A stretch of DNA of 42,039 bases from Deltaproteobacteria bacterium (GCA_016212705.1 JACREU010000093.1:1-42039), one strand, 5' to 3'; shown: positions 17,320 through 25,385, counted from the stretch's first letter. The notes: generated from the letters alone by a model not told the origin. A program made the numbers and translations.

Positions 17320-17719
17320 CCGCCCCATCCTTCCTGAACGCCGCACTTTCTGACCTGAATATCTCGAACGCCTCAACGAGCCATGCGCTCTGGTCGCCCC
17401 AGCCGCCGTTCATAAAGAGCCTACCTCCGCCTTCCATAAGGTAGACCGCCCTTACAATCTCCCGCGTCTCCCATGATATGTAGCTCAATGGGCACTCATA
17501 CAACCTCAGGCCCCGGAGGCTGAAGACCTTCGGAGCCCCCTTTGCCTTGAGCTCCTCGGCGACCCCTTCCGTGTAATTAAAGACCGCCTTTGCCGCTTCC
17601 GTCAGACCGAGCGAGTTTCCGCAGTTCCTCTGAGAGCGGTCCCTGGGGCCGCATCTCCCGCAATCGAACGGGCTACCATCCCTTGCCGCCAGCAGGCTCA
17701 GGCGGAAGCCCGTTGTCAG
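17300..17719 (-). CDS. Tail assembly chaperone GT extension (-1 frameshift)
   Basis: This frame stays open for 139 codons from the slippery site to a TAG at 17300-17302. It has no ATG before 17503, so it is best read as the continuation of the 17716-18090 gene. The fusion would be 263 residues. The extension contains C-x2-C-x9-C (DCGRCG...NC, fused residues about 144-157), possibly a metal site. In lambda and relatives, G and GT bind the tape measure and tail tube during assembly. Here too the pair sits between tail tube and tape measure. Translation from ATG 17503 alone would give only 67 residues. Confidence 0.8.
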   Translation of the reverse strand: MTTGFRLSLLAARDGSPFDCGRCGPRDRSQRNCGNSLGLTEAAKAVFNYTEGVAEELKAKGAPKVFSLRGLRLYECPLSYISWETREIVRAVYLMEGGGRLFMNGGWGDQSAWLVEAFEIFRSESAAFRKDGADGEKAG

Positions 17720-18090
17720 TTTTTTATTTGACCTTCAGAGAGCTTCGAGCTTGACTCCATCGCCTTTATTATTTCCAGTATAAGGTCGGTGTCCGCCGTA
17801 TCGTATAACCTCTCGGGGTCGCGCGCCTCGACGCCGTCTACGAAGTAGTTCGAGACACCCTCCACATTCTCGACGAACTGCCTCTTTTGCACCTCCTGGC
17901 CGACCTCGGCGAGCTTAAGGTTATCGCCCGCGCCCTTGGCCCTCGTTGCTATGAGGCGGGAGTAATGTTGCACCCGCGAGTACGGGCAGAATTTGAGCCT
18001 CACTACACACGGGTCCGCGCTCTCCCTGTTCCCGGCGTAGGCCGGGACGTAATCTATAAGAGCTTCTTTGTCGAACGATATTATCGCCAT
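17716..18090 (-). CDS. Tail assembly chaperone G
   Basis: The 124-residue product follows the tail tube gene and precedes the tape measure, the position of lambda gpG-type chaperones. It contains no enzymatic motif; its C-terminal half is acidic and helical (TADTDLILEIIKAMESSSK). AAAAAGGAG stands upstream of the ATG. Its last codons ATA AAA AAC TGA contain a canonical slippery heptamer that gives the longer GT form. Confidence 0.75.
   Translation of the reverse strand: MAIISFDKEALIDYVPAYAGNRESADPCVVRLKFCPYSRVQHYSRLIATRAKGAGDNLKLAEVGQEVQKRQFVENVEGVSNYFVDGVEARDPERLYDTADTDLILEIIKAMESSSKLSEGQIKN
17719..17725 (-). promoter_or_regulatory. -1 programmed frameshift heptamer A AAA AAC
   Basis: In the G frame the codons ATA AAA AAC come just before the TGA (17716-17718). 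Tandem slippage gives AAA AAA followed by CTG ACA ACG in the GT frame. A 5-bp GC hairpin CCGCC/GGCGG with a 10-base loop begins about 13 bases downstream and may stimulate slippage. Confidence 0.82.
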
Positions 18091-18140
18091 CCAGGTATCT
18101 CCTTTTTGCTTTTACTTCCCCCTCCCTCTTTCTTTTACCT

Positions 18141-18178
18141 CCCCTCCCTCGATGGGAGGGGATTGAGGGGAGGGTGAA
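18141..18178 (+). repeat. REP-like palindromic element A
   Basis: Hairpin CCCCTCCC (18141-18148) / GGGAGGGG (18154-18161) is followed by a GGGGAGGGTGAA tail. The hairpin and the next two bases are identical to positions 34717-34739. It lies in the gap between the tail tube and chaperone genes. Confidence 0.7.
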
Positions 18179-18245
18179 ATCTTTTTTCTACCCCAACCTG
18201 CTTTCGGATCAAACGGTAAGAGTATCTCCTTGACGCTCTTTTTTA

Positions 18246-18286
18246 CCCCCTCCCCCTTGACGGGGGAGGGCGAGGGTGGGGGTGAA
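18246..18286 (+). repeat. REP-like palindromic element B
   Basis: Hairpin CCCTCCCCC (18248-18256) / GGGGGAGGG (18262-18270) is followed by GAGGGTGGGGGTGAA. It is a variant of element A in the same orientation. Both lie inside the phage late operon, 68 bases apart. Confidence 0.65.
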
Positions 18287-18309
18287 TAAGTCCCCCTTGC
18301 ACGGGGTAT

Positions 18310-19398
18310 CTATAGAACCGCCGCCGTGTTTTTGAGCATGACCCCGGCTATGTATCCGGCCTCCACGCTCAAGAGCCCCTCGTACTTGAGCGTTATCATC
18401 GGGTCCTTGTCAGTCCCGTACTCCGGCGCGCCGCCGAGCCTCTTTAAAACCGGGAGGTCGATAAACAACCCGTGGTTATCCCCGGTCCCGGCCTGAGTGC
18501 CTGTGTCCCACTTAAGAAAGAGGTTCGTTGAGTTGTCTCCCGCGGCCCAGTCGTTGAACTCGGAAACGGATGAAAAACCGGATGCCGGGTCCTCCCAGTC
18601 TATCGTGAGCTCCGCCGTCACCTTGAACTGCCCCATCCGGGTCTTGTCGGGGTAATCCACGCCGGCGATCCTTAAAACATCCTTCATCCCGTTTTCGATC
18701 TTAACCGTTATCTTGTCCGGCTTTATGATAGTCGCGGAGCCGAACGAAAATCCGGTAAAGTCAGGCGCGGGACCTGTCCTCGTTATCGTCCCGGTATAGA
18801 CGGTGAGGTTATTGTAGTCGCACCTCAAGCCTTCGTCGGCGAATACCGGGCTTCCCACCTCTGCCGTTGGCGTCTCCCTCTTCTGCCCGAACAGCTCGGA
18901 GGTAAGCTTAAGGGGACTGCCCGCCTCCTGAGCAAACGAAAGCCCCTTGACCCTGCCTCCGACGAACGGCCAGTTCTTCGTCGACGCTCCCTCGTTTATG
19001 TTGAAGTTGACGGTAAGGGCCTTTGTCCCGAGGTTCGCGTCCGAAAACGGGTCCGCCTCCGGGTACGCCATGTGATAGTACTGCCCCGTCGCCCCGTTCT
19101 GCCCGGACGTGTTCTTCCCGAAGAAGTGCCTTAATATCTTCCCTGTTATCCCCTTTGCCGAGCCTGATTCCGTGTAAAAGGGCATCTCAATGGACGCGCT
19201 CCACTTCTGCCCCATGCGCTCATAAGACGACGCGCCCTTTACCGACTCCTGCCCCCTGAACTCGGTCCGCTTCTTCTCGTCGAACTCTATCTTCGGGATT
19301 GACGGGCTTAAAACAGGGACAAACCCGATTGTCGCCGCTTCCTTCGTCCCCCTTACCGCCTCTTCCCCTATCGCCACGTATATCTTGTTGTTGGCCAT
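18310..19398 (-). CDS. Major tail tube protein
   Basis: The 362-residue product begins MANNKIYVAIGEEAVRGTKE, a common start for tail tube subunits. It is beta-rich throughout, with a WSASIEMPFYTESG stretch and a C-terminal LKYEGLLSVEAGY region typical of immunoglobulin-like tube domains. It is followed by the G/GT chaperones and preceded by a tail-terminator-like gene. There is one tube gene and no sheath gene, so a non-contractile tail is inferred. GAGGAGGGGG precedes the ATG. Confidence 0.7.
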   Translation of the reverse strand: MANNKIYVAIGEEAVRGTKEAATIGFVPVLSPSIPKIEFDEKKRTEFRGQESVKGASSYERMGQKWSASIEMPFYTESGSAKGITGKILRHFFGKNTSGQNGATGQYYHMAYPEADPFSDANLGTKALTVNFNINEGASTKNWPFVGGRVKGLSFAQEAGSPLKLTSELFGQKRETPTAEVGSPVFADEGLRCDYNNLTVYTGTITRTGPAPDFTGFSFGSATIIKPDKITVKIENGMKDVLRIAGVDYPDKTRMGQFKVTAELTIDWEDPASGFSSVSEFNDWAAGDNSTNLFLKWDTGTQAGTGDNHGLFIDLPVLKRLGGAPEYGTDKDPMITLKYEGLLSVEAGYIAGVMLKNTAAVL

Positions 19399-19413
19399 CT
19401 TTTTCCCCCTCCT

Positions 19414-19842
19414 CTAATCCACCCTGTATCTCACAAGGGCCTTAACAACGAGCGAAGCGCTCTCCTTGTTGTTTACGACACTCGCCTTCGGGATCCTCAC
19501 CCTGCTGACGGACTTTCCGGCCGCGAGCCCTCCGGCGTTCAAGACATCTACCGAGAGCGCCGTCCTTACGGCGTGAGCCCACCTCTGCTCCTCTCTGACA
19601 GCCTCTGCCGGGTCTCCAGTTCGCATCTCCACCAATATCCCGAACTCTGCCTCCGAATAACCGGGCCTCTCGCCGTGCGTAGGCTCAAAGGTCTCTCCCT
19701 CGTAGGAGATACTCCCTGCCGGGAGCATGCTTGCCGCCGTCGCCTTATCCTTGTCAACGGCTCCCACGGTAAATTTGAGCCCCAGGGACTCAAGCGTTGC
19801 CCTCATATTCTCCGTTATGGCCCTGATAGTTACGAAGCTCAT
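19414..19842 (-). CDS. Putative tail terminator / head-tail joining protein
   Basis: The 142-residue protein has an N-terminal helix (TIRAITENMRATLESLG) and then alternating strands ending in LVVKALVRYRVD. This layout is seen in small tail-terminator and neck proteins. No catalytic motif is present. Its ATG overlaps the TGA of the upstream adaptor gene (ATGA) and it directly precedes the tail tube gene, which supports the role. Assignment is mainly positional. Confidence 0.5.
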   Translation of the reverse strand: MSFVTIRAITENMRATLESLGLKFTVGAVDKDKATAASMLPAGSISYEGETFEPTHGERPGYSEAEFGILVEMRTGDPAEAVREEQRWAHAVRTALSVDVLNAGGLAAGKSVSRVRIPKASVVNNKESASLVVKALVRYRVD

Positions 19843-20726
19843 ACCCGCGCCGTCCTTATGACGCTCATCGCCGAGTCGGTCTCATTCGCGCCTATGCGGC
19901 CGTCATCTGAAGAATCGTACTTGAAGTTGATGTTCCTGAACGAGTCCTCCGCCTTCTTCTCGTACTCCTTCCACATCTCCTGCCAGAGGGACTCGCTCTC
20001 ATTTATTAGCCCCTTGCACGCCTCGGCGACCGACTGGTATATATGGACCTCGCGGAGGTCATACGGGTCGAGTACCAGGTGCGGCCTCCTGCCGAGCCTC
20101 GTTATCCTCTCTTCAGCCTTCTCAAACGCCCTTTGTATCTCCCTTGAGAACGAGCGCGTAAGGAGGTACTTCTCCCCTGTTGCTATGGCTGAAGAGAACG
20201 CCTCAGCCGTGACCGTCCCGGTTGACCGCGCGAAGGCCGTCACCTCACGGGTCTCATCCTTGTCGAAGGAGTACGCGGTCCCGCCGGTAAAGTAATCGTC
20301 CTCGTACCTCTTAAGCTCAGCGTCGACGATCGTCGTTGCGGTCCCCGAGTCCGCCGTCCCCCTCACCCTCCAGCCGCGGTCCTTCAACTGCGGGAGTTCT
20401 GATACGAGGTCGTCGTCTGTTACGACCTTCACGAGCCGCGACTTCACGACGTCGTAGAAGAGCGTCGCGTACGAGGTCGCGCCGTTAAGTACATACGTTA
20501 TGGCGGCCCTGTAGTTCTCGGCAGGCTCCGAGTTCTGGGACGCGCTGAGCCCGTAGGAAAGGAGCCCGTCCGAGGCAATAGACATCGCCTCGTCGTCTGC
20601 GAGCCTCAAGTCTCCGCCCGGCCTGTATACCGTGATCCGGGCGGACGAGGGCACTGTCCGCCTGTTGTTCTCGTAGATCCAGGTCTTGAACGTATCCAGG
20701 GTGTTGACGATAAACTGTTGCTTCAT
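19839..20726 (-). CDS. Putative head-tail connector protein
   Basis: The 295-residue product has a beta-rich N-terminal half (about 1-165). The helical C-terminal half contains SREIQRAFEKAEERITRLG and LWQEMWKEYEKKAEDSF, then a YDSSDDGRI end. Such a C-terminal pattern (long helices, then a Phe/Tyr-Asp-x-Asp turn) is common in head-tail adaptors. It overlaps both neighbours by ATGA junctions, so the three are translationally coupled. The N-terminal part is not recognised. Confidence 0.5.
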   Translation of the reverse strand: MKQQFIVNTLDTFKTWIYENNRRTVPSSARITVYRPGGDLRLADDEAMSIASDGLLSYGLSASQNSEPAENYRAAITYVLNGATSYATLFYDVVKSRLVKVVTDDDLVSELPQLKDRGWRVRGTADSGTATTIVDAELKRYEDDYFTGGTAYSFDKDETREVTAFARSTGTVTAEAFSSAIATGEKYLLTRSFSREIQRAFEKAEERITRLGRRPHLVLDPYDLREVHIYQSVAEACKGLINESESLWQEMWKEYEKKAEDSFRNINFKYDSSDDGRIGANETDSAMSVIRTARV

Positions 20727-21133
20727 ATGCCTCCGTTCTTCCGTATCAGGACTTTTGCCGTATCCGTGCCGGTCTCTACCCTTTGCGCCTTCTGGCGGGC
20801 GTCTGCTATTGCGCCTTGACCTGCATCGTCATGGACGCTTCTACCCTCCCCGGTCCTGGGCCCGGCCTTTGACGCCCGAGCGAGCTCTGACCACTTCGAT
20901 CTCCGCTTCGGCTCTCCGAACCCGCCTTTTCCGCCGCTCCCTGCGTTGACCCGGCAAACCATGCCCATTTGAGCGCCCCTGTATACGACCCTGTTATCCG
21001 CAACCCTTGACGCCCTGTTCATGCTTGCGGCCTTTGCCCATGCATGAACAGGCTTTCCCGGCTCTCCGAACCAGCCCCAGAACGCCGCGGACTTGACCCC
21101 TTCGTTGTACCCCCAATTCCAGACCCCTGTCAT
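20723..21133 (-). CDS. Hypothetical phage protein, Trp/Gly-rich, basic
   Basis: From ATG at 21133 the product is 136 residues. It starts with the Trp-rich MTGVWNWGYNEGVKSAAFWG, contains GEP-x2-P/R motifs twice, and has a Gly/Lys/Arg-rich middle and end. No membrane helix or enzyme motif is seen. The start overlaps the upstream stop (ATGA) and the end overlaps the next start (ATGA), so it is translated in series with its neighbours. Function unknown; a structural or DNA-contacting role is possible given the charge. Confidence 0.6.
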   Translation of the reverse strand: MTGVWNWGYNEGVKSAAFWGWFGEPGKPVHAWAKAASMNRASRVADNRVVYRGAQMGMVCRVNAGSGGKGGFGEPKRRSKWSELARASKAGPRTGEGRSVHDDAGQGAIADARQKAQRVETGTDTAKVLIRKNGGI

Positions 21134-21396
21134 ACCGCCTTTTCCCTCGTCTTCGAGGCCGGGTCCCATGTCCAGGTCTTCAGGGCCGTCGCGCTGTCGT
21201 CGTCAAAAAGCCTGACGGTCTCGGTGCCGTCGTTGTTGACGGTTATAGAGAGCCTGTTCAAGACCCACTTCTCTATGAACCCCATCGTCGCCTCCTTCGC
21301 CAGCACCGTCGAGGCCTCGATTGCCGCGAGCGTCGGCGCGTTATACCACGTAGGCGCGTCCGCGTCCGGGAAGTATCCGTCAGGTATGTATCCCAT
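21130..21396 (-). CDS. Hypothetical phage structural-module protein
   Basis: The 88-residue product begins MGYIPDGYFPDADAPTWYN and includes the stretch FIEKWVLNRLSITVNNDGTE. It begins one base after the upstream stop codon. The upstream protein ends with RITATTDGNNNRTSVTIDG, a C-terminal pattern often seen next to such short proteins in phage structural modules. No known domain is recognised. The longer frame up to 21624 lies inside the upstream gene and is rejected. Confidence 0.6.
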   Translation of the reverse strand: MGYIPDGYFPDADAPTWYNAPTLAAIEASTVLAKEATMGFIEKWVLNRLSITVNNDGTETVRLFDDDSATALKTWTWDPASKTREKAV

Positions 21397-21397
21397 C

Positions 21398-22363
21398 TTA
21401 CTCTCCGTCGATAGTGACGCTTGTGCGGTTATTATTTCCATCGGTCGTTGCCGTGATTCTGGCCTTCGTATCGGCGTTATCTCTGAACGTCTTGGTTGTG
21501 GTCCCGCCGCCGGAGGCCTTGCCCGCCGCGAATGAGAGAACCACACGGAGGAGTGACTTGGCCTTGAGCGTCCCCTCCACCACAAAGTCCCAGATCGCCT
21601 GTACCCCGGCTGTGGAGAGCGCATACCCGGCCTTGTCGGTTACTATAACGGCGTTCGCCTGGATGTAGCCATTGCCGTCAAGCGCGGCAGGGATTCTCGC
21701 CTGGATATTATCCGTATCAGACTGCACCACGGCGATGTCGGAGGCGATTGAAGCCCCGGTGGGCGCGCCAAGCCGAGTATAAGCGTCTCCTGTCTGCGGG
21801 GTATGCCCTGTAAGGGTCGTCACCGTCGGGACAACCGCCCCTGTGTGCGTTACCCCTGCCAGCGTAACCAGTCCGCTGGTCAGACTGATTTGCCCGGCGC
21901 CTGTGCCGGATGAGAGCAGTACGCTCGCACCTAAGTCCCTCGCGGTCTGCGCTGTGCCAGCAAGGTGAGTCACGTTGACGTCGGCCTGCAGGTCTACCTC
22001 AAGTTGGCAATCGGCCATGCCAGTGGCCCCTGCCAGCATTATGATAAGGCTCCCGCCCGTCAAGTTCATCCAGTCATTGTGCACGTGGAGCTCGTACAAG
22101 CCTTTTGAGGGGTCCGCGCCAGAGACCTCCTTAAACCTCATATTGGTGTTCGCAGTCGGGGCCTGATACGTCCCGAGCGTGGTTATGTCCTCAAGTGTAA
22201 TCGAGGCCGATAGAGTACCCCCAGCGTTGATATACCGGCAGACGAGGGAGGCCGTGTTGTACGCAAGCCCTGTTTTCCCCGCGCCGGTCGTGGAGGTCGA
22301 GTCCTTTATGACCACGTGGAATATCTGCGAGGTCGTGCCTTTTTTCCGCGATAATTTAGCCAT
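21398..22363 (-). CDS. Phage structural protein, BppU-like composition
   Basis: The 321-residue product has a beta-rich N-terminal domain (about 1-125, ending near LEVDLQADVN) and a low-complexity Thr/Ala/Gly linker (about 130-230). The C-terminal segment AGVQAIWDFVVEGTLKAKSLLRVVLSFAAGKASGGG recurs in head and tail decoration proteins of many phages. It overlaps the upstream stop by eight bases. It is likely a virion decoration or baseplate-type protein, by pattern only. Confidence 0.55.
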   Translation of the reverse strand: MAKLSRKKGTTSQIFHVVIKDSTSTTGAGKTGLAYNTASLVCRYINAGGTLSASITLEDITTLGTYQAPTANTNMRFKEVSGADPSKGLYELHVHNDWMNLTGGSLIIMLAGATGMADCQLEVDLQADVNVTHLAGTAQTARDLGASVLLSSGTGAGQISLTSGLVTLAGVTHTGAVVPTVTTLTGHTPQTGDAYTRLGAPTGASIASDIAVVQSDTDNIQARIPAALDGNGYIQANAVIVTDKAGYALSTAGVQAIWDFVVEGTLKAKSLLRVVLSFAAGKASGGGTTTKTFRDNADTKARITATTDGNNNRTSVTIDGE

Positions 22364-23447
22364 TGATCCCCCCTGTCATTCCCGGGTGCCACAAGAGCCC
22401 ACCACCTCCACCGCCGCCCACGCCGTCGTCGAACTGGTCAAGGACCAGCCCCATCCACGGACGCTTTGTCGTGGTATCTGTCCATGCCCCCGCGTCTGTC
22501 CGGGTCGTCAGATGAAAGTTCTGCCCACCCTCGAAACAATCCATGAGCGCAACCGCATTGACGGTGAAATCGTAAAATGAGTTTGACGTGGTAGTCGTCG
22601 GTTTTACGACAAGACGATAGAACGTGTCCTTGCTCAGGGTCTGCGGCGTGGCAAATTTAAAATAAAACATCCTCGGCGCGGCGTTTACCTTTTGGAAATC
22701 TATGGAGTGTGTCTGCAATGCCGTAGTCCCGTCGCTATCGTATAGCACTATGTCCGCGGACCCCGTAACCCCGGTAACGCGATAGTTCAACCAGAAACCG
22801 GAAAGCCTCGCCGGAAACGGGATGGAAAATTTAAGCCCCCTCTCATCCGGCGTCGAGGATGAATTGAAGGCGGTCTCCGTTGTCGCACTCACCGGGTAAC
22901 AGCCGTAGATAAAGCCATACGAGCCGTCGCTGTATTTTATTGAAAAAAGAGGCCTTGCGGCGATGTTGGCCCACGAGGCCGTATATTGTTTCGATTCAGG
23001 GAACCCGCATACGTTACTGCTGGACCCGCTGGACCCGTCCAGTACGGCTATGCGAAGATTACCGGCTACATAGGAATTGAACTCTATTACGACAGCCACG
23101 ACATCATCTGCCGTTGCGTTAGCATTTGTCCCAAGTGCCACGTTGTACCAGGTATTCGCGGCGGGTGTAGCTTGCGTCCCGGCGACCATGCTCCCGTAGG
23201 CCGTCGTGGTGGGGTTGTTCGACGTATCTACCGTGTACAATCCGACTTTCAGTGTATCCGTGACCGTCACCGCGCCTGTGCGAAAGCCTATCTCGGTTAT
23301 CGTTCCGCTCTTAGGGATTTTAAAGATGAATGCGACCTTTTCGGCGGTAGCGTCTATCAGATACCCTGTAAGGTCATTCGGAGCCCCCAAAACAGCCTCT
23401 ACCTGGTGCGGGATAGTCAGGCCGCCGACGATAGTCTGCATTGTCAT
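22356..23447 (-). CDS. Putative virion decoration protein, two beta-sandwich domains
   Basis: The 363-residue protein seems to consist of two similar-sized beta-sandwich regions (about 20-165 and 185-325). A Gly-rich hinge (VGGGGGGG) follows, then the short tail LLWHPGMTGGING. The composition (Thr, Ser, Asn, aromatic) suggests an exposed carbohydrate-contacting or capsid-decorating protein. No catalytic motif is apparent. Its ATG overlaps the preceding TGA. The role is inferred from its position after the capsid genes. Confidence 0.5.
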   Translation of the reverse strand: MTMQTIVGGLTIPHQVEAVLGAPNDLTGYLIDATAEKVAFIFKIPKSGTITEIGFRTGAVTVTDTLKVGLYTVDTSNNPTTTAYGSMVAGTQATPAANTWYNVALGTNANATADDVVAVVIEFNSYVAGNLRIAVLDGSSGSSSNVCGFPESKQYTASWANIAARPLFSIKYSDGSYGFIYGCYPVSATTETAFNSSSTPDERGLKFSIPFPARLSGFWLNYRVTGVTGSADIVLYDSDGTTALQTHSIDFQKVNAAPRMFYFKFATPQTLSKDTFYRLVVKPTTTTSNSFYDFTVNAVALMDCFEGGQNFHLTTRTDAGAWTDTTTKRPWMGLVLDQFDDGVGGGGGGGLLWHPGMTGGING

Positions 23448-23692
23448 ATCTTAAACTCCTTCGTCTTCAGCACGGACTTCATGGCTGTCCAATCACTGCT
23501 CCCGGACAGTCTGCAAAAGACCTTCAGGTTGTGAAGGACGATGTCCGCCGGGTGCTCGGATAAGTAGGTATCTGCCTTAGGGTCCATCATCGCCGTCTTG
23601 GTCGTGATGATGGTATGCGCTACGCCGGATATCGTTACGTCAATCTTGATATGCTCTCCGCACGGGAGCACGGTCAAGTCTACAGTAGCCAC
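23444..23692 (-). CDS. Hypothetical small phage protein
   Basis: The 82-residue product begins MATVDLTVLPCGEHIKIDVT from a GTG start, with GGAGGGG seven bases upstream. It reads as a small beta domain followed by a charged helix. No family is recognised. It is coupled by ATGA overlap to the 363-residue gene that follows. Confidence 0.6.
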   Translation of the reverse strand: MATVDLTVLPCGEHIKIDVTISGVAHTIITTKTAMMDPKADTYLSEHPADIVLHNLKVFCRLSGSSDWTAMKSVLKTKEFKI

Positions 23693-23716
23693 TTATAAAC
23701 CCCTCCCTGTCACTTT

Positions 23717-23839
23717 TCACTCGATTACGAGCCCGTCCTCGGAGGTATTCACCCTTACGAGCTTGCCCTTCTGCCCGGCCTATGAATCAGGCGTATCGGT
23801 CAGCCCTGTATAATGTGGAAAAACCCGCCCCGCTCCCAG
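23717..23839 (-). pseudogene. Remnant of a phage fibre/tail gene with in-frame TAG
   Basis: In one minus-strand frame the segment reads HYTGLTDTPDS, then TAG (23780-23782), then AGQKGKLVRVNTSEDGLVIE and TGA (23717-23719). This is close to the widespread phage tail/fibre pattern LTDTP(S/D)SY-x-GQ-x-GK-x-VRVN-x-x-E-x-GL, with the stop where Tyr is expected. No start codon or Shine-Dalgarno lies in the frame, and two stops bound it upstream. It is best read as the decayed tail of a lost gene. The 191-base gap 23693-23883 has nothing else. Confidence 0.6.
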
Positions 23840-23883
23840 CTATCAATTCAAGCAACACAAAAAACCTCTCCTTGCGTGTAACC

Positions 23884-24042
23884 TTATTTTCGGCTTTTCC
23901 TATTCTCCGTATCCATCGCCGTCTTTTTCGCCTTTACCTCTATCTCCCTCGTCTCTCTGCCCGAGGGGAGCTTCCCTGTCTTTTTAAGCCGCTCCTTGTA
24001 TATCCTCTCTATCAGCCTTTCAACGGCCCTTCTCTCCCTCAT
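23884..24042 (-). CDS. Small basic phage protein (52 aa)
   Basis: The ATG at 24040-24042 overlaps the TGA of the upstream gene (ATGA), so it is translationally coupled. The product is strongly basic (starts MRERRAVERLIERIYKERLK, ends KSRK) and predicted helical. No family is recognised. Support comes from coupling and clean composition rather than homology. Confidence 0.55.
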   Translation of the reverse strand: MRERRAVERLIERIYKERLKKTGKLPSGRETREIEVKAKKTAMDTENRKSRK

Positions 24043-24425
24043 CGCTCGCCTCTCACCATCGTTTTCAATCCGTGGCTCAAATACTCCTCCGGCAGTGGAT
24101 CGGGGTCTTTAAGGAACTCCTCTTGAGGGAGCTTATCCCTCAAATTCGAGCACCTTCTAAGCGCCGCCTCCATCCTCCTTAAAAGCCCCGCGTCAATTTT
24201 CTTAATTGGCACCCACCCGTCGCAATAATACCTTTTAGCCGCCTCTTTGATGTCGTTTACCTTGACGGTCTGCAAGACCTTTCCCCCTCCCGCCTCCTCG
24301 ATGAACTGCCTGTTCCACATCCAAAAATCATGAAGCGGCTCGCCTTGCCAGGCGATGCCCGCGTGCCTGTTGACGGCAAGCGGGATGTACCCGCGTTTAA
24401 TATACGAACCTATGCTTGTAGCCAT
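24039..24425 (-). CDS. Hypothetical phage protein after the capsid gene
   Basis: From ATG at 24425 the product is 128 residues, beginning MATSIGSYIKRGYIPLAVNR and ending with DPLPEEYLSHGLKTMVRGER. Tryptophan pairs (WQGEPLHDFWMWNRQF) and Cys residues are present but no known motif. An upstream in-frame ATG at 24467 is possible; neither has a strong Shine-Dalgarno. Position after the capsid gene suggests a connector or neck accessory, which is inference only. Confidence 0.5.
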   Translation of the reverse strand: MATSIGSYIKRGYIPLAVNRHAGIAWQGEPLHDFWMWNRQFIEEAGGGKVLQTVKVNDIKEAAKRYYCDGWVPIKKIDAGLLRRMEAALRRCSNLRDKLPQEEFLKDPDPLPEEYLSHGLKTMVRGER

Positions 24426-24489
24426 CTTTATTAGTCTCGTGCCACGGCATAGCCGCGGACTTACCATGTTTGTAATTATGGTTTAAGGC

Positions 24490-24513
24490 AGGAGGGGCTT
24501 TTACGCCCCTCCT
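24490..24513. repeat. Hairpin behind the capsid gene
   Basis: Perfect 9-bp arms AGGAGGGGC (24490-24498) and GCCCCTCCT (24505-24513) with a 6-base loop lie nine bases after the capsid stop. There is no T-run, so it looks more like an mRNA processing or partial terminator element that lets capsid mRNA accumulate. Confidence 0.45.
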
Positions 24514-24521
24514 TTACCGCC

Positions 24522-25385
24522 TTACTCGTGCTTGGTTATTATCTTTACCCCGCCGTTCGCCGCGGTGTTTACGCACCCGTGGCCGTATACGGCGGTTACG
24601 ATTATCTCGGTCGCCCTGAGTGAGGCGTCCCTCTGGAACTCGGTCTTCGCCCCTGTCTTCAGAACATACGCGAGCCCCGACTGCGTCCCGAGCGGCATCA
24701 TGACGCCGAGTCTATCCGCGTTGGCGTTGACGGACGCGCAGTTCGTCGACTGGACGATGTCCACCCCGTAGAGCGTGCCCATCGAGCCTATGTCCCTTGC
24801 CGGAGCCGTGGGCCCGCCCCATACCGCGCCGGTAGTCGCGGCTATGGACGACCTTAAGTTGCTCACCTGGTACGGATGGAGCACGGCGACGAACGGCCCC
24901 TTGGCGTTCCCCAGCTCGAGCGAGTATATGGCCGAGAGGAAGTTCGCCTCTGTCATGTCCGCGCCCGACGTGCCTACCGAGCCCGCAAGGGTTGCCGCGC
25001 TCAACAGGAGGTCCGAGTCTATCTTGTTCGCCAGCGCCTTTCCAAGCTCGGTCGCGAAGGGCTCAAGTCCGCCGAGCCCCGCTCCGTTCATGAGCATGTC
25101 CGTTACCGTGATCATGATCCCGGCCTCGTCCGCGACGACTACGGTTGAAGCCGTGTTGACGGCGGTATTCGACATGTCCGTCGCTTCCGTCAGGTCGGAA
25201 GCGGACAGGAGCGGCCACTTCGGGAACTCAACCGAAAGGCTCCCGTCAGCGCTTATGTCCGCGACCCTTACGAGCGGCGGCATCACCGCCTCCGCGTACG
25301 CGGCGTCTATTACGAGCCTTGATACTATTTCCGCGGCTATTAGCTCCCCTGCGGAAGCCGTAGCCGATGTCACTTCATTTGCCAT
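24522..25385 (-). CDS. Major capsid protein, HK97-fold type
   Basis: The 287-residue protein has the expected size and order. An N-terminal helical arm (about 1-40) is followed by VEFPKWPLLSASDLTEATDM. The P-domain-like helix FATELGKALANKIDSDLLL comes next, and then an A-domain with FVAVLHPYQVSNLR. The LHPxQ motif is very common in such coat proteins. It follows the scaffold gene, with TTAGGAGG before the ATG, and it should form the icosahedral shell. Confidence 0.78.
   Translation of the reverse strand: MANEVTSATASAGELIAAEIVSRLVIDAAYAEAVMPPLVRVADISADGSLSVEFPKWPLLSASDLTEATDMSNTAVNTASTVVVADEAGIMITVTDMLMNGAGLGGLEPFATELGKALANKIDSDLLLSAATLAGSVGTSGADMTEANFLSAIYSLELGNAKGPFVAVLHPYQVSNLRSSIAATTGAVWGGPTAPARDIGSMGTLYGVDIVQSTNCASVNANADRLGVMMPLGTQSGLAYVLKTGAKTEFQRDASLRATEIIVTAVYGHGCVNTAANGGVKIITKHE

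Noticed and set aside
21397-21624. N-terminal extension of the 88-residue phage gene
   Set aside because: The extension lies in another frame of the upstream structural gene and is Arg/Pro-rich; ATG at 21396 follows the upstream stop by one base.
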